Assembly (NCBI GenBank): GCA_947500505.1
Contig: CANMSL010000015.1
Coordinates: 38,166 to 102,165, forward strand
Direction of reading: 5' to 3'
Origin: an uncultured Aquimarina sp.
Lineage (GTDB): Bacteria; Bacteroidota; Bacteroidia; Flavobacteriales; Flavobacteriaceae
DNA length: 64,000 nt
Part shown: positions 27,422-37,045 of the stretch, piece after piece
Position numbering within the stretch: the first letter of the stretch is position 1
Layout: each line of letters begins with the position of its first letter
Notes under the pieces: model-generated
What the model saw: only the letters and a program-made list of their open reading frames with translations
Database searches by the model: none
What the model was told of the DNA's origin: nothing
Position numbers and translations under genes: made by a program

Positions 27422-29650
27422 ATGGGAATTGAATCCTCAAAAATTGTCTACACAAAGACTGATGAAGCACCTGCATTAGCTACCTATTCTTTCTTGCCGA
27501 TTGTCAAAAAATTTACCAAAGCTGCCAATATAGAAATAGAAACTAAAGATATATCGCTTGCAGCCAGAATTCTTGCGATTTTCCCGGAGAATCTTTCTGA
27601 CAAACAAAAGCAAACAGATGCATTAGCAGAATTAGGGCAACTTGCACTGAAACCGGAAGCTAATATCATTAAACTTCCTAATATTAGTGCTTCAATTCCC
27701 CAATTAAAAGCGGCAATCGCAGAATTACAACTTCAAGGTTTTGATATCCCCAATTATCCCGAAGAACCAAAAGATACTAACGAAAATGAAATTAAAAGCA
27801 GATACGACAAGATAAAAGGTAGTGCAGTAAACCCTGTTCTTAGAGAAGGTAATTCTGATCGTAGGGCTCCTAAGCCAGTTAAGCAATACGCAAGAAAGAA
27901 TCCTCATTCCATGGGAGAGTGGAGCAGTAATTCCAAAACCCATGTAGCTACTATGAGTAGTGGAGATTTTCGTTCTAATGAAAAATCTGTTACTATCTCT
28001 GAAGCAGATAGCGTAAAAATCGAATTTGTAGATACTGACGGAAATACTACAGTTTTAAAAGAAAAAACAGAATTACTTGCCGGAGAAATAATAGATGCTA
28101 CTGTGATGAGCAAAAAAGCTTTGATTTCTTTTCTCGAAGAGCAAATTGCTGATGCAAAAGATAAAGATGTACTGTTTTCGCTACATATGAAAGCAACTAT
28201 GATGAAAGTATCTGATCCAATTATCTTCGGTCATGCAGTGGAAGTGTTTTTTAAGGATGTCTTTGAAAAGCATCGTGAAACTCTAGAAGAAATCGGTGTA
28301 GAAGTAAATAATGGGTTTGGAGATCTTATCAACAAATTAAAGAAAATATCCGATGCTGCTAAAAGAGCTGAGATCGAAGCAGACATTAAAGCGTCTTATG
28401 AAAACGGGCCTAAGTTAGCTATGGTAAATTCTGATCAGGGTATTACCAATCTTCATGTCCCTAGTGATGTGATCATTGACGCATCTATGCCCGCAATGAT
28501 CCGAAACTCAGGACAAATGTGGGATGTCAATGGTAATACTCAAGACACCAAAGCTGTTATTCCTGATAGTAGTTATGCCGGTATCTATCAGGAAACTATA
28601 GATTTCTGTAAAAAACACGGAGCTTTTGATCCGACCACTATGGGTACAGTTCCTAATGTAGGATTGATGGCACAAAAAGCAGAGGAATATGGATCTCACG
28701 ATAAAACTTTCGAGATTAAAGAAAATGGATCCGTACGGGTTGTAGACACTTCCGGAAACATTTTAATAGAGCACAATGTGGAAGAAGGAGATATATGGAG
28801 AATGTGCCAAACTAAAGATGCTCCAGTAAAAGACTGGGTAAAATTAGCAGTTAGTAGAGCTCGCGCTACAGATACACCAGCCATATTCTGGTTAGACAAA
28901 AACAGGGCACACGATGCCAGTTTAATCGAAAAGGTGAGCAAATACTTGCCGGAACATGATACTACGGGACTTGATATTAGGATTATGTCTCCTGTAGAAG
29001 CTACTAGGTTTTCTTTGGAAAGAATAAAAGATGGTAAAGACACTATTTCGGTAACCGGAAATGTACTGCGTGATTATAATACAGATCTCTTCCCTATTCT
29101 CGAACTCGGAACCAGTGCTAAAATGCTTTCTATTGTTCCTCTAATGAATGGTGGAGGATTGTTCGAAACCGGTGCGGGAGGATCTGCTCCTAAGCACGTA
29201 CAGCAGTTTAATAAAGAAGGACATTTGCGTTGGGATTCACTTGGTGAATTTTTAGCATTGGCTGTTTCTTTAGAACACCTGGGAGAAACTAACAACAACG
29301 CTAAAGCTCTAGTACTTGCAGAAGCTCTTGATAAAGCTACCGAAGAATTTTTAGAAAATAAAAAATCTCCTTCCAGAAAAGTTAACGAACTTGATAACAG
29401 AGGAAGTCATTTCTATTTGGCTCTGTATTGGGCTCAAGCTTTGGCACAGCAGACGGAAGATAAGGATTTACAAGAAGAGTTTGCCAAGGTTGCTCAGCAG
29501 TTAGCAGATAATGAAACCAAAATTATACAGGAATTAAACGATGCTCAAGGTAGCACAGTGGATATGGGAGGTTATTACTGGCCAAATATTACTAAAGTTG
29601 CCAATGCTATGAGACCTAGCGAAACACTGAATAAAATTATAGAAGCATAG
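27422..29650 (+). CDS. icd: Monomeric NADP-dependent isocitrate dehydrogenase
   Basis: A 742-residue enzyme of the monomeric IDH type, which oxidises isocitrate to 2-oxoglutarate with NADP+ in the TCA cycle. The length and many blocks are diagnostic: LPIVKKFTKAANIEIETKDISLAARILA near the start, NPVLREGNSDRRAP, GEWSSNSKTHVATM, DASMPAMIRNSGQMW, and GGGLFETGAGGSAPKHVQQF. It is unrelated in sequence to the ~420-residue dimeric enzyme. It has its own promoter and a strong terminator. Confidence 0.97.
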   Translation: MGIESSKIVYTKTDEAPALATYSFLPIVKKFTKAANIEIETKDISLAARILAIFPENLSDKQKQTDALAELGQLALKPEANIIKLPNISASIPQLKAAIAELQLQGFDIPNYPEEPKDTNENEIKSRYDKIKGSAVNPVLREGNSDRRAPKPVKQYARKNPHSMGEWSSNSKTHVATMSSGDFRSNEKSVTISEADSVKIEFVDTDGNTTVLKEKTELLAGEIIDATVMSKKALISFLEEQIADAKDKDVLFSLHMKATMMKVSDPIIFGHAVEVFFKDVFEKHRETLEEIGVEVNNGFGDLINKLKKISDAAKRAEIEADIKASYENGPKLAMVNSDQGITNLHVPSDVIIDASMPAMIRNSGQMWDVNGNTQDTKAVIPDSSYAGIYQETIDFCKKHGAFDPTTMGTVPNVGLMAQKAEEYGSHDKTFEIKENGSVRVVDTSGNILIEHNVEEGDIWRMCQTKDAPVKDWVKLAVSRARATDTPAIFWLDKNRAHDASLIEKVSKYLPEHDTTGLDIRIMSPVEATRFSLERIKDGKDTISVTGNVLRDYNTDLFPILELGTSAKMLSIVPLMNGGGLFETGAGGSAPKHVQQFNKEGHLRWDSLGEFLALAVSLEHLGETNNNAKALVLAEALDKATEEFLENKKSPSRKVNELDNRGSHFYLALYWAQALAQQTEDKDLQEEFAKVAQQLADNETKIIQELNDAQGSTVDMGGYYWPNITKVANAMRPSETLNKIIEA

Positions 29651-29671
29651 ATAAAATCAAGCTTATATAAG

Positions 29672-29707
29672 AAAAGCCTGTAGAACAAATGTTCTACAGG
29701 CTTTTTT
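29672..29707 (+). terminator. Rho-independent terminator after icd
   Basis: AAAGCCTGTAGAAC pairs with GTTCTACAGGCTTT around AAAT, with a T-rich tail: a long, strong hairpin. Confidence 0.93.
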
Positions 29708-29867
29708 ATTGTTATGAATAAAACAAAAAAATATCGATAATATGCTATTTACAGGGTGAATATGAAAAAGGCTTTTCAAAGTTCAATTAAAAAATTTACC
29801 TAATTTTCAATTAGGCACAGAAATTGATTACAGTCAATACAATTAAGAATTGATAGTAAGGCCCCAA

Positions 29868-30044
29868 ATGAAAACCAAAGTTATTGTAAAAACCAAAAAA
29901 ATAGATACTAACTATGTATTTTCAGAAAACAACCAAGTATACCTTAAACAAAAATCAAGTATTACATCCACAAATAGTACTACTTTACACTCCGAAGAAT
30001 GGTTTCCCATTAGTTTTTTCTGGAAATCTGAATTAAAGAATTAA
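29868..30044 (+). CDS. Small hypothetical protein
   Basis: A 58-residue frame from the ATG at 29868; the frame is open from 29850. The peptide is basic at its start (MKTKVIVKTKKIDTNYVF) and ends with a hydrophobic patch (WFPISFFWKSELKN). No signal peptide, repeat or motif is recognised. It sits alone between the icd terminator and the TonB receptor gene. Existence as a gene is uncertain. Confidence 0.3.
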   Translation: MKTKVIVKTKKIDTNYVFSENNQVYLKQKSSITSTNSTTLHSEEWFPISFFWKSELKN

Positions 30045-30185
30045 CCCTTTATTTTTAGAAAGACCGATTTTAATAATTAAATAACATTTGTCTATTAGAA
30101 TAGTCAGTAGATTTATATAAAAATTGCTGTAATAAGTTTAATGCTTTGCAGTTTACTTAATATAAGTATTTGAAAAAACTATCTT

Positions 30186-32579
30186 TTGAAAAAACTCAAT
30201 TCTTTCCGTGCTTTACTGTTATTCTTACTAATCATCTGTCAATCCAATATCCTGGCGCAGAAAAAATTTACAATAAACGGCACTATTTCAGAACAATCCA
30301 GTAATGAAACTTTGATTGGCGTCAATGTACTTTTTCCTGAAATTGGTAAAGGTGTAGTTACTAATGAATATGGATTTTATTCCATTACCTTACCTGAAGG
30401 AATCTATAAACTACAAGTTAGTTATTTAGGTTTTAAAGACATTATACAGGAGATTACACTTAATGAAGATAAGAAACTGAATTTCCAGCTAAAAGAAGCT
30501 TCAGAAATGTTAGATGAAGTAGTGATTACCGAAAATATAGAAAAAGTCAGCATCAAGAATCCACAAATGAGTCTTAATAAACTTACTGCAAGTACCATAA
30601 AACAAATACCTGTAGTACTTGGAGAAGCAGATGTTATTAAATCGATTATCCTTTTACCAGGTGTAACAAGTGGTGGCGAAGGAGCTTCAGGATTTAATGT
30701 TCGCGGTGGCGCTGCAGACCAAAATTTAATTTTACTGGATGAAGCTACTATTTTTAATTCTTCGCATCTGTTTGGTTTTTTTTCAGTTTTTAATCCGGAT
30801 GCTATTAAAGATATTAAACTCTACAAAGGAGGAATTCCTGCAAAATATGGAGGCCGTGTCTCCTCGGTGTTAGATATTTATCAAAAAGAAGGGAATAGTA
30901 AGAAGTATCATCTTAGCGGTGGTCTTGGTTTGGTATCTAGTAGACTATTGGCAGAAGGACCTATCGTACAAGACAAGGGAGCCTTTCTGATCGGTGGGCG
31001 AGGATCATACGCGCATCTTTTCCTTCCGATAGTAGATGACGGTAACGATAATGTTGCCTATTTTTATGATCTCAACACTAAAATAAACTATAAGATTAAT
31101 GAGAACAATAATATCTTCGTATCCGGATATTTTGGTCGTGATGTTTTCTCAATTAGCGAAAGTTTTAGGAATACCTACGGAAATACGGTACTGAATCTAC
31201 GATGGAATCATCTTTTTTCAGACAAGTTATTCTCTAATCTATCACTCATATATTCTGATTACTTTTATGGTTTAGAACTTGATTTTGTCGGCTTTGAATG
31301 GGATTCTGGTATTAGAAACTTTAATCTGAAATATGATTTAAAACATTATATAAGTGATAATTTTCAACTTAACTACGGTATCAATGACATATACTATCGT
31401 TTCAATCCAGGAGAGATCAAGCCTAATCGCGAAGACTCTGGAATCATTAGGGACAAGCTTATTGATAAATATGCTAATGAACTCGGAATTTATGTAGATG
31501 CAGAACATAAAATCTCTAACAATTTATCTGTACAATATGGAGTAAGGTTAAGTAATTTTATAAGATTAGGACAGGATGAATTGAATTTTTATGAAAATGA
31601 TAATCCCTTATTATTTAATGAGGAATTACAGATTTATGAATCTGCTGATCCTATCAGAACAGAAAGAATCAGCAGAAGTGATCAAATAGAAAATTTTACC
31701 AATCTGGAACCCAGAATTGCGTTGGCTTATGCTTTTAATGATAATACATCTGTCAAAGCAAGTTATAATAGAATGGCGCAATACCTCCATCTCTTATCAA
31801 ATACCAATTCCCCTACTCCACTAGATGTATGGACACCAAGCGGAAAATACACAAAACCACAATTATTAAACCAATATGCCTTAGGATTCTTTAAAAGTTT
31901 TAGCAATGAAATCTATTCTTTAGAAACTGAGATATTTTATAAAGACATCGAAAATCGAATTGATTATATAGATGGTGCAGAGCTCATCGCCAATGATGCT
32001 ATCGAACAGGATATACTTAATGGCGAAGCAAGAGCCTACGGTCTGGAACTATTACTACGAAAAAATGAAGGAAAGTTTAAAGGTTGGCTAGCCTACACCT
32101 TATCAAAATCCGAACAACGCACATCAGGAAGAACCCCTATAGAAACTGGTATTAATAATGGAGAATGGTACAATACTCCTTATGACAAAACTCATGATAT
32201 TTCTTTTAATGGAAGCTATGAATTAAATGAAAAATGGAAATTTAATGCGAATTTCTTATTTCAGACAGGACAACCTACCAATTATCCCTCTGGTCAGTTT
32301 GAATATCAGGGATTGGTAGTACCTATTTATGATGGATTACGTAATGATCAGCGGCTACCAGCATACCATCGTATGGATATTGCAGCTACATTAACGCCCA
32401 GAAAAAATAAAAACAGAAAATGGCAAGGAGAATGGATTTTTAGTATTTACAACCTTTATAATCGAAGAAATGCAGCCTCTATTGCATTTAGCCAAAATAC
32501 CGAAACCCGTGTAAATGAAGCCGTAAGAACTTCTATTTTTGGAATTGTACCTTCAATTACTTATAATTTTAAATTTTAA
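30186..32579 (+). CDS. TonB-dependent outer membrane receptor
   Basis: A 797-residue outer-membrane transporter with a signal peptide (cleavage after ILAQ, about residue 25). A carboxypeptidase-regulatory-like domain (about 28-110, TINGTISEQSSNETLIGVNVLF) precedes the plug (GGAADQNLILLDEATIFNSSHLFGFFSVFNPDAI) and a 22-strand barrel ending in an aromatic-rich C-terminus (ITYNFKF). The start is a TTG at 30186; the residues after it form a proper signal. It is followed six bases later by a DUF4249 lipoprotein, its usual partner. Substrate not predictable. Confidence 0.92.
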   Translation: MKKLNSFRALLLFLLIICQSNILAQKKFTINGTISEQSSNETLIGVNVLFPEIGKGVVTNEYGFYSITLPEGIYKLQVSYLGFKDIIQEITLNEDKKLNFQLKEASEMLDEVVITENIEKVSIKNPQMSLNKLTASTIKQIPVVLGEADVIKSIILLPGVTSGGEGASGFNVRGGAADQNLILLDEATIFNSSHLFGFFSVFNPDAIKDIKLYKGGIPAKYGGRVSSVLDIYQKEGNSKKYHLSGGLGLVSSRLLAEGPIVQDKGAFLIGGRGSYAHLFLPIVDDGNDNVAYFYDLNTKINYKINENNNIFVSGYFGRDVFSISESFRNTYGNTVLNLRWNHLFSDKLFSNLSLIYSDYFYGLELDFVGFEWDSGIRNFNLKYDLKHYISDNFQLNYGINDIYYRFNPGEIKPNREDSGIIRDKLIDKYANELGIYVDAEHKISNNLSVQYGVRLSNFIRLGQDELNFYENDNPLLFNEELQIYESADPIRTERISRSDQIENFTNLEPRIALAYAFNDNTSVKASYNRMAQYLHLLSNTNSPTPLDVWTPSGKYTKPQLLNQYALGFFKSFSNEIYSLETEIFYKDIENRIDYIDGAELIANDAIEQDILNGEARAYGLELLLRKNEGKFKGWLAYTLSKSEQRTSGRTPIETGINNGEWYNTPYDKTHDISFNGSYELNEKWKFNANFLFQTGQPTNYPSGQFEYQGLVVPIYDGLRNDQRLPAYHRMDIAATLTPRKNKNRKWQGEWIFSIYNLYNRRNAASIAFSQNTETRVNEAVRTSIFGIVPSITYNFKF

Positions 32580-32584
32580 AAGAA

Positions 32585-33403
32585 ATGAAAAAATTAGTAT
32601 ACATTATAATTGGACTCGTTATAATTACAGCTTGTGAGGATGTTATTGACGTTGATGTTCCTAATGGAGAACCTAGATTGGTGATCGATGCTTCTTTTGA
32701 AATTTATTTAGATGAAGAACCAGTTGATGTATTAGGAGGTGTACGACTGACGCTATCAGCCCCATTTTTTGATGATGATGTACCTACAGTTAGTGACGCT
32801 ATTGTATTTGTCACCAATCTTTCTGACGATTCTGTAATCAATTTTATAGAATCGAGCGAACCGGGTTTTTTTATTCCTGAGAATTCTGATATACTTCCTG
32901 AGTTTGATATTGATTATGAGCTTACGGTTATTTATAACTCAGAAACTTATAAAGCAACCACCCAACTTATTCCAACAGTTGCTATAGAAAACATAGAACA
33001 AGGAGACGGCACACTTTTCGAAGGAGATGAGACTGAAATTATTGTTTTTTTTACAGATGACGGAAACAGAGACGATTTTTACTTGTTTGATTTCGATTTT
33101 AATTTATATCTACCTAGTGAAGATCGGTTTTATCAAGGCGAAGCATTTAACTTCTCTTATTTTTATGAAGATATGGTTGGCGGTGAAGAAGTCACTATCA
33201 AAATCCTTGGAATAGATGAGCGATATTTTAACTATTCCAATATAATAATTGAACAAAGCGAACAGGAAGGTGGAAACCCGTTTCAGACACCTCCTGCACA
33301 GATACGAGGCAATATAATTAATACCACAGATCCCGATAATTTTGCTTTGGGGTACTTTAATCTATCCGAAGCTAATCGTTTTCAATTTACTATTCAGGAG
33401 TAA
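32585..33403 (+). CDS. DUF4249 family lipoprotein
   Basis: A 272-residue lipoprotein with signal ending IITACEDVIDVDVPNG (Cys about residue 17, followed by acidic residues as in surface-exposed Bacteroidota lipoproteins). The mature protein is beta-rich, and the start ...RLVIDASF matches the DUF4249 family, which is consistently encoded beside TonB receptors. By analogy with SusD it may cap the receptor or bind its substrate; this is inference. It ends 25 bases before murQ. Confidence 0.82.
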   Translation: MKKLVYIIIGLVIITACEDVIDVDVPNGEPRLVIDASFEIYLDEEPVDVLGGVRLTLSAPFFDDDVPTVSDAIVFVTNLSDDSVINFIESSEPGFFIPENSDILPEFDIDYELTVIYNSETYKATTQLIPTVAIENIEQGDGTLFEGDETEIIVFFTDDGNRDDFYLFDFDFNLYLPSEDRFYQGEAFNFSYFYEDMVGGEEVTIKILGIDERYFNYSNIIIEQSEQEGGNPFQTPPAQIRGNIINTTDPDNFALGYFNLSEANRFQFTIQE

Positions 33404-33428
33404 GCGGGAAAATCAGTATTTTTGAAGC

Positions 33429-34253
33429 ATGACGTTTACCAAAGTAACAGAACAAGCTTCGAGCTATGATCATCTAGAAAAGATGAGCATTCTAGAATTG
33501 CTATCCAATATAAACAAAGAAGATAAAACCATACCAAATGCGGTAGAAAAATCGATTACTCAGATCGAAGCATTGGTATTTCAGGTTGTAGAAAAACTAA
33601 GAAATGGCGGCAGACTTTTCTATATGGGTGCCGGAACCAGCGGCCGATTAGGTGTTGTAGATGCCAGTGAATGCCCTCCTACTTTTGGGGTTTCTCACGA
33701 TTTAGTAATTGGTCTAATTGCTGGTGGTGATTCTGCAATAAGAAAGGCGGTAGAGTTTGCAGAAGATAGCATAGAAGAAGGTTGGAAAGATCTGAAAGAC
33801 CACAAGATTTCTGAAAAGGACGTTGTTATAGGGATAGCAGCTTCAGGAACAACTCCCTACGTAATCGGAGCATTACAAAAATGTAATGAATCTAATATAA
33901 TTACGGGCTGTATTACTTGTAATGAAGGAAGTCCTTTAGCCACAACAGCAAAATATCCTGTTGTAGTTGTCGTAGGACCAGAATTTGTAACCGGAAGTTC
34001 CAGAATGAAGGCTGGAACTGCGCAAAAATTAGTGCTGAATATGATATCAACTGCTACTATGATTCAATTAGGAAGAGTAAAAGGCAATAAAATGGTCGAT
34101 ATGCAACTTAGTAATAACAAGCTGGTGGATCGTGGTACACGGATGATTATGGAAGAATTGAAAATTGAAAGAGCATTAGCTTCAGAACTATTAGAAAAAT
34201 ATGGTAGTGTTCGTAACGCAATAAATAATTATGGAGCCCAAAAGAACGGATAA
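33429..34253 (+). CDS. murQ: N-acetylmuramic acid 6-phosphate etherase
   Basis: A 274-residue cytosolic SIS-domain enzyme that splits the lactyl ether of MurNAc 6-phosphate, giving GlcNAc 6-phosphate during cell-wall recycling. Clear signatures are NGGRLFYMGAGTSGRLGVVDASECPPTFG (about 58-86), the AGGDSAIRKAVEFAEDS stretch, and VTGSSRMKAGTAQKLVLNM. The usual partner AnmK (anhydro-MurNAc kinase) is not next to it. Its end overlaps the DUF6095-like gene by 23 bases. Confidence 0.96.
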   Translation: MTFTKVTEQASSYDHLEKMSILELLSNINKEDKTIPNAVEKSITQIEALVFQVVEKLRNGGRLFYMGAGTSGRLGVVDASECPPTFGVSHDLVIGLIAGGDSAIRKAVEFAEDSIEEGWKDLKDHKISEKDVVIGIAASGTTPYVIGALQKCNESNIITGCITCNEGSPLATTAKYPVVVVVGPEFVTGSSRMKAGTAQKLVLNMISTATMIQLGRVKGNKMVDMQLSNNKLVDRGTRMIMEELKIERALASELLEKYGSVRNAINNYGAQKNG

Positions 34254-34464
34254 AGAATTACTTGGTAAAGGAGTGCAGCGTATGGCAATTGCGTTGATAT
34301 TTATGTTTATTAGTCCTGTTATCATACACTCGGCATTCAAAAACCAGGATCACCCATATTATATTCCTGTTTTAGTTTTAGGATTGATTGGAGCTGCTTT
34401 TGCCATTTTTATGGCATTTAGAGGATTAAAAACCATTATGGATTCTATGTTTGGAAAGAAATAG
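34231..34464 (+). CDS. DUF6095-like small membrane protein
   Basis: A 77-residue protein with two transmembrane helices (about 20-35 and 45-65) and a basic C-terminus. It resembles a flavobacterial conserved family (DUF6095) found after murQ; the call is by memory of gene order and pattern. It overlaps murQ by 23 bases in another frame, so translation is coupled. Function unknown. Confidence 0.7.
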   Translation: MEPKRTDKELLGKGVQRMAIALIFMFISPVIIHSAFKNQDHPYYIPVLVLGLIGAAFAIFMAFRGLKTIMDSMFGKK

Positions 34465-34500
34465 ATTCTGTCTAACATAATACTTATTAAAAAACAGCAA

Positions 34501-34531
34501 AAAGAGTGATTTTATCAAAACCACTCTTTCT
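34501..34531. terminator. Shared terminator of convergent genes
   Basis: AAAGAGTG pairs with CACTCTTT around a 13-base loop. Read on the minus strand it is followed by a T-rich stretch. It resembles the hairpin at 36229-36274 and may belong mainly to the minus-strand lipoprotein gene, while also serving murQ. Confidence 0.7.
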
Positions 34532-34606
34532 CTCAAAATATTTAAAACGAAAGTGCTATTCATATTATGTAGTAAGCACTTTTGATATTCTAAACTTATT
34601 TATTAA

Positions 34607-34921
34607 TTAATTACCCGCATCTGCACAATCAACTGGTAAAGCATCATACTCGGTAGCAAATGCATTGTTAGGAATACAATCAAAACTTCTGTACGTTTCA
34701 ATAGCTACTCTTAACGCTATACAAGTAGTCTGGTTCTCTATAGTATTGTAAGATGTAATTGCTGCTTCAACATTTAGTTTAGAAGCTAAAGTCTGATTTT
34801 CGCAAGCCACGTCATCTATTAAATCTTGAGCATCATCACTACCGCAAGAGCTTATGAATAAAACAAATGCAACTAATGTCGATTTTCTTATGTTTTTAAA
34901 AAAAAAGGTTTGGTTTTTCAT
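34607..34921 (-). CDS. Small lipoprotein, function unknown
   Basis: A 104-residue lipoprotein. The signal ends FISSCGSDDAQD, so the acylated Cys is followed by Ser-Asp-Asp, a typical surface-lipoprotein export signal of Bacteroidota. The mature part has four further Cys residues (in VACENQ, TTCIAL, FDCIPN, VDCADA), which could form two disulfides, and looks helical. No family recognised. It shares its signal-peptide style, a 5' leader and a 3' hairpin with the gene at 36297, but the mature sequences differ. Confidence 0.7.
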   Translation of the reverse strand: MKNQTFFFKNIRKSTLVAFVLFISSCGSDDAQDLIDDVACENQTLASKLNVEAAITSYNTIENQTTCIALRVAIETYRSFDCIPNNAFATEYDALPVDCADAGN

Positions 34922-34933
34922 TACTTTTTTTTG

Positions 34934-34955
34934 TTTAAAATGAATTGTTAAATCG
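34934..34955 (-). repeat. Leader element copy 1
   Basis: A 22-base sequence just upstream of the lipoprotein start. It is identical to 36722-36743; on the minus strand it contains CGATTTAACAATTCATTTTA. See the matching entry. Confidence 0.7.
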
Positions 34956-35136
34956 TTAGTAAGCCTAACGGTCTGATTAATATATATTGTATGATTATAA
35001 ACTCCTGTCTAGTTTTTTTCCTAGTCATTGATTTGAAAGGGTAAATATTTTTAATTAACAAATTATGGCAACACTACCTATTCAACATAAGCTATTAATT
35101 GTCAGTATTATTTAAATTTATTTTAATACTGTAAAC

Positions 35137-36183
35137 TTAATTTTCATCCACTATTTTTTGATTTTCTATCCTCTCCTTTAAATCGTTAATATATCTTAAA
35201 GCATTTTTATTTTCATAATCCGTGTACGCCTTTATTGCCCATTCTATAGCTTTGGTGTAATCTCCTTTGATTTCATTATAAAAAGCCATATTAAAACAAG
35301 CTTGCCCGGCAATTTCAGGATCTTGGTTAGTAGTTTCGTTCTTCCATAGTTCAGCTGCACCTTCCCATTGCCCGGTTTCTATTTTTCTTTTGGCTATTTC
35401 AAAATTAGGTGTTGCTTTTACATAATAATCCCGGTATACTTTATCTTTATAGGGCAATAACCTCAGCGCATAATCGCTACCAATTTTTTGGCTAATCTGT
35501 AAGACTGATTGTTTTCTGTTTGTTGCAGCTTCAATTGCTTTTATTGGGTTGACACCTTTACCCTTGGATCTTGTTTTTTCGTTAACTGATAATTGATCAC
35601 ATACTTTTTTACGAATTGGATCATAAATTCGCCATCCAGTCTTAATTTTTGTATCTATATTTACGATATGCTCAATTGCCGGAATTTCTATTCCCAGAGG
35701 ACCTTCTATCCTAGTATTTTCGACAGTATACGTCGCTTTAGCATCTGTATCATATATTGCTAAACTGAAAATAGCCTCTACATTGTTTTTTTTGCATAAA
35801 TCTTCAATTTGATTCCAACTTAAAGATGAAGGAAAAACACCTCCACCTGGGTTTTGGTCTAGTTTTATAGGTAATATGACAACTTCAGTAAACCTAGGAT
35901 TTTGTAATAATGCTGTTTTTAAAGCAATTATCGCTTGCTCAGCACCTTCTTTATCTAGTTTTTCACCTTCCATAGATAATATTCTATCTACCTGATCTAA
36001 TCCACTATTTCCTTCAGAAGGTATACTCCTGTTAAGGATTCCTATTTTTTTTACTGCCGAATCCAGCGTAACTATCGGAGGTTTAATCACCTCAGTTTTT
36101 AATGATTTTTTACTACCGCATCCAATCATTATTATACATAATGATGTAAAAACAATTGTTTTACCTATGAGTTTATGTTTCAT
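35137..36183 (-). CDS. DUF6340-like lipoprotein with TPR-like end
   Basis: A 348-residue lipoprotein (signal ends MIGCGSKKSL, Cys about 22). The middle part (IGILNRSIPSEGNSGLDQVDRILSMEGEKLDKEGAEQAIIAL) matches a Bacteroidota family I recall as DUF6340. The C-terminal ~90 residues form helical pairs like tetratricopeptide repeats (GQWEGAAELWKNETTNQDPEIAGQACFNMAFYNEIKGDYTKAIEWAIKAY). It is probably anchored to the periplasmic side of the outer membrane. It stands between the two small lipoprotein genes with room for its own promoter. Function unknown. Confidence 0.65.
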   Translation of the reverse strand: MKHKLIGKTIVFTSLCIIMIGCGSKKSLKTEVIKPPIVTLDSAVKKIGILNRSIPSEGNSGLDQVDRILSMEGEKLDKEGAEQAIIALKTALLQNPRFTEVVILPIKLDQNPGGGVFPSSLSWNQIEDLCKKNNVEAIFSLAIYDTDAKATYTVENTRIEGPLGIEIPAIEHIVNIDTKIKTGWRIYDPIRKKVCDQLSVNEKTRSKGKGVNPIKAIEAATNRKQSVLQISQKIGSDYALRLLPYKDKVYRDYYVKATPNFEIAKRKIETGQWEGAAELWKNETTNQDPEIAGQACFNMAFYNEIKGDYTKAIEWAIKAYTDYENKNALRYINDLKERIENQKIVDEN

Positions 36184-36228
36184 GTTTTTTATGAATTATA
36201 GAGTTTTAAAATGATATAAAATTATTAT

Positions 36229-36274
36229 AAAACAGAAAACAGGAAGAGCGATTCTCCCCAAAAACACTCTTCCT
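36229..36274 (-). terminator. Terminator after small lipoprotein gene
   Basis: On the minus strand, AGGAAGAG pairs with CTCTTCCT around a loop of about 18 bases, then a T-rich run. Its layout resembles the hairpin at 34501-34531 (shared GAG-GATT, CAAAA, CACTCTT and CAAAATA words). Confidence 0.65.
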
Positions 36275-36296
36275 CAAAATACCCAACTAAACCAAT

Positions 36297-36710
36297 TTAA
36301 TTAGTTGCAAATGACCAATTATCACCCTCTATAACAACACCAAGACTTAGTTCTCCATCGTTAATTGCAATTTGAGATGTAGATACTCCCACAGATGTAG
36401 ACACAAAAACATTATCTTCAGTTTGTAAAAAAACTACTCCTGTGATTGATGGAACTCCGTCACTAAAACTTATAGTATACGTTCTTCCTGACCCAGAAAT
36501 AGTAGCCGTGGCATTTACATTTACAATAGGTGTATCACCTGCAGGGTTATACGATAAACTTCCATTATAAGTGGTGACCAGGGCGGCTGGTAATATAACA
36601 CCTGCATCTACTACTCCATCGTCATCATCACCACAAGATGTCGTCAAAAAAATAGATAATACGAGTACTACTGTACTTAAGTTTCTAAAAAAAATGTTCT
36701 GAGTTTTCAT
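36297..36710 (-). CDS. Small lipoprotein, beta-rich, function unknown
   Basis: A 137-residue lipoprotein; the signal ends LTTSCGDDDDGVVDAG, an acylated Cys followed by Gly-Asp-Asp-Asp-Asp, a classic Bacteroidota surface-export signal. The mature part is rich in Ser, Thr and Val, with alternating patterns (VNVNATATISGSGRTYTISF) that suggest a small beta sandwich. No family recognised. Its flanks match those of the lipoprotein gene at 34607. Confidence 0.7.
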   Translation of the reverse strand: MKTQNIFFRNLSTVVLVLSIFLTTSCGDDDDGVVDAGVILPAALVTTYNGSLSYNPAGDTPIVNVNATATISGSGRTYTISFSDGVPSITGVVFLQTEDNVFVSTSVGVSTSQIAINDGELSLGVVIEGDNWSFATN

Positions 36711-37045
36711 TGCTTTTTAATTTTAAAATGAATTGTTAAATCGATTATAAACTTAAAGGTCTTATTATTATTTAAAGTCCAACTGAGGACATTAGAGCTA
36801 ATTTTGTTGACCAACAGCTAATTTGAAAGGAACAATGCAAATAGCTTATATTTTTTAGATTATTTTGAAACAGCTATCCTCATAATAGGTCGCTTATGCC
36901 GATACGGGCTAAGTCTTTATGTGTTTATTTTATGTAAGACCACAAAATCCGCTACAAACATCCTTAGATACCTACCGTTCATCCTCACCTCGTGATTTAA
37001 AATAATACTTAATATTAATTTGACGGAACAAATAGAATATTCTCT
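36711..37045. other. Intergenic region before vgrG
   Basis: About 335 bases between the divergent lipoprotein and vgrG genes, with no gene. It holds leader copy 2 (36722-36743) at the left. I find no convincing vgrG promoter, although TTAATTTG near 37015 is a possible -7 box. Confidence 0.4.
36722..36743 (-). repeat. Leader element copy 2
   Basis: A 22-base sequence, identical to 34934-34955, lying 12 bases upstream of the lipoprotein ATG. The same distance and orientation at both genes point to a shared transcript leader or operator. Confidence 0.7.
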
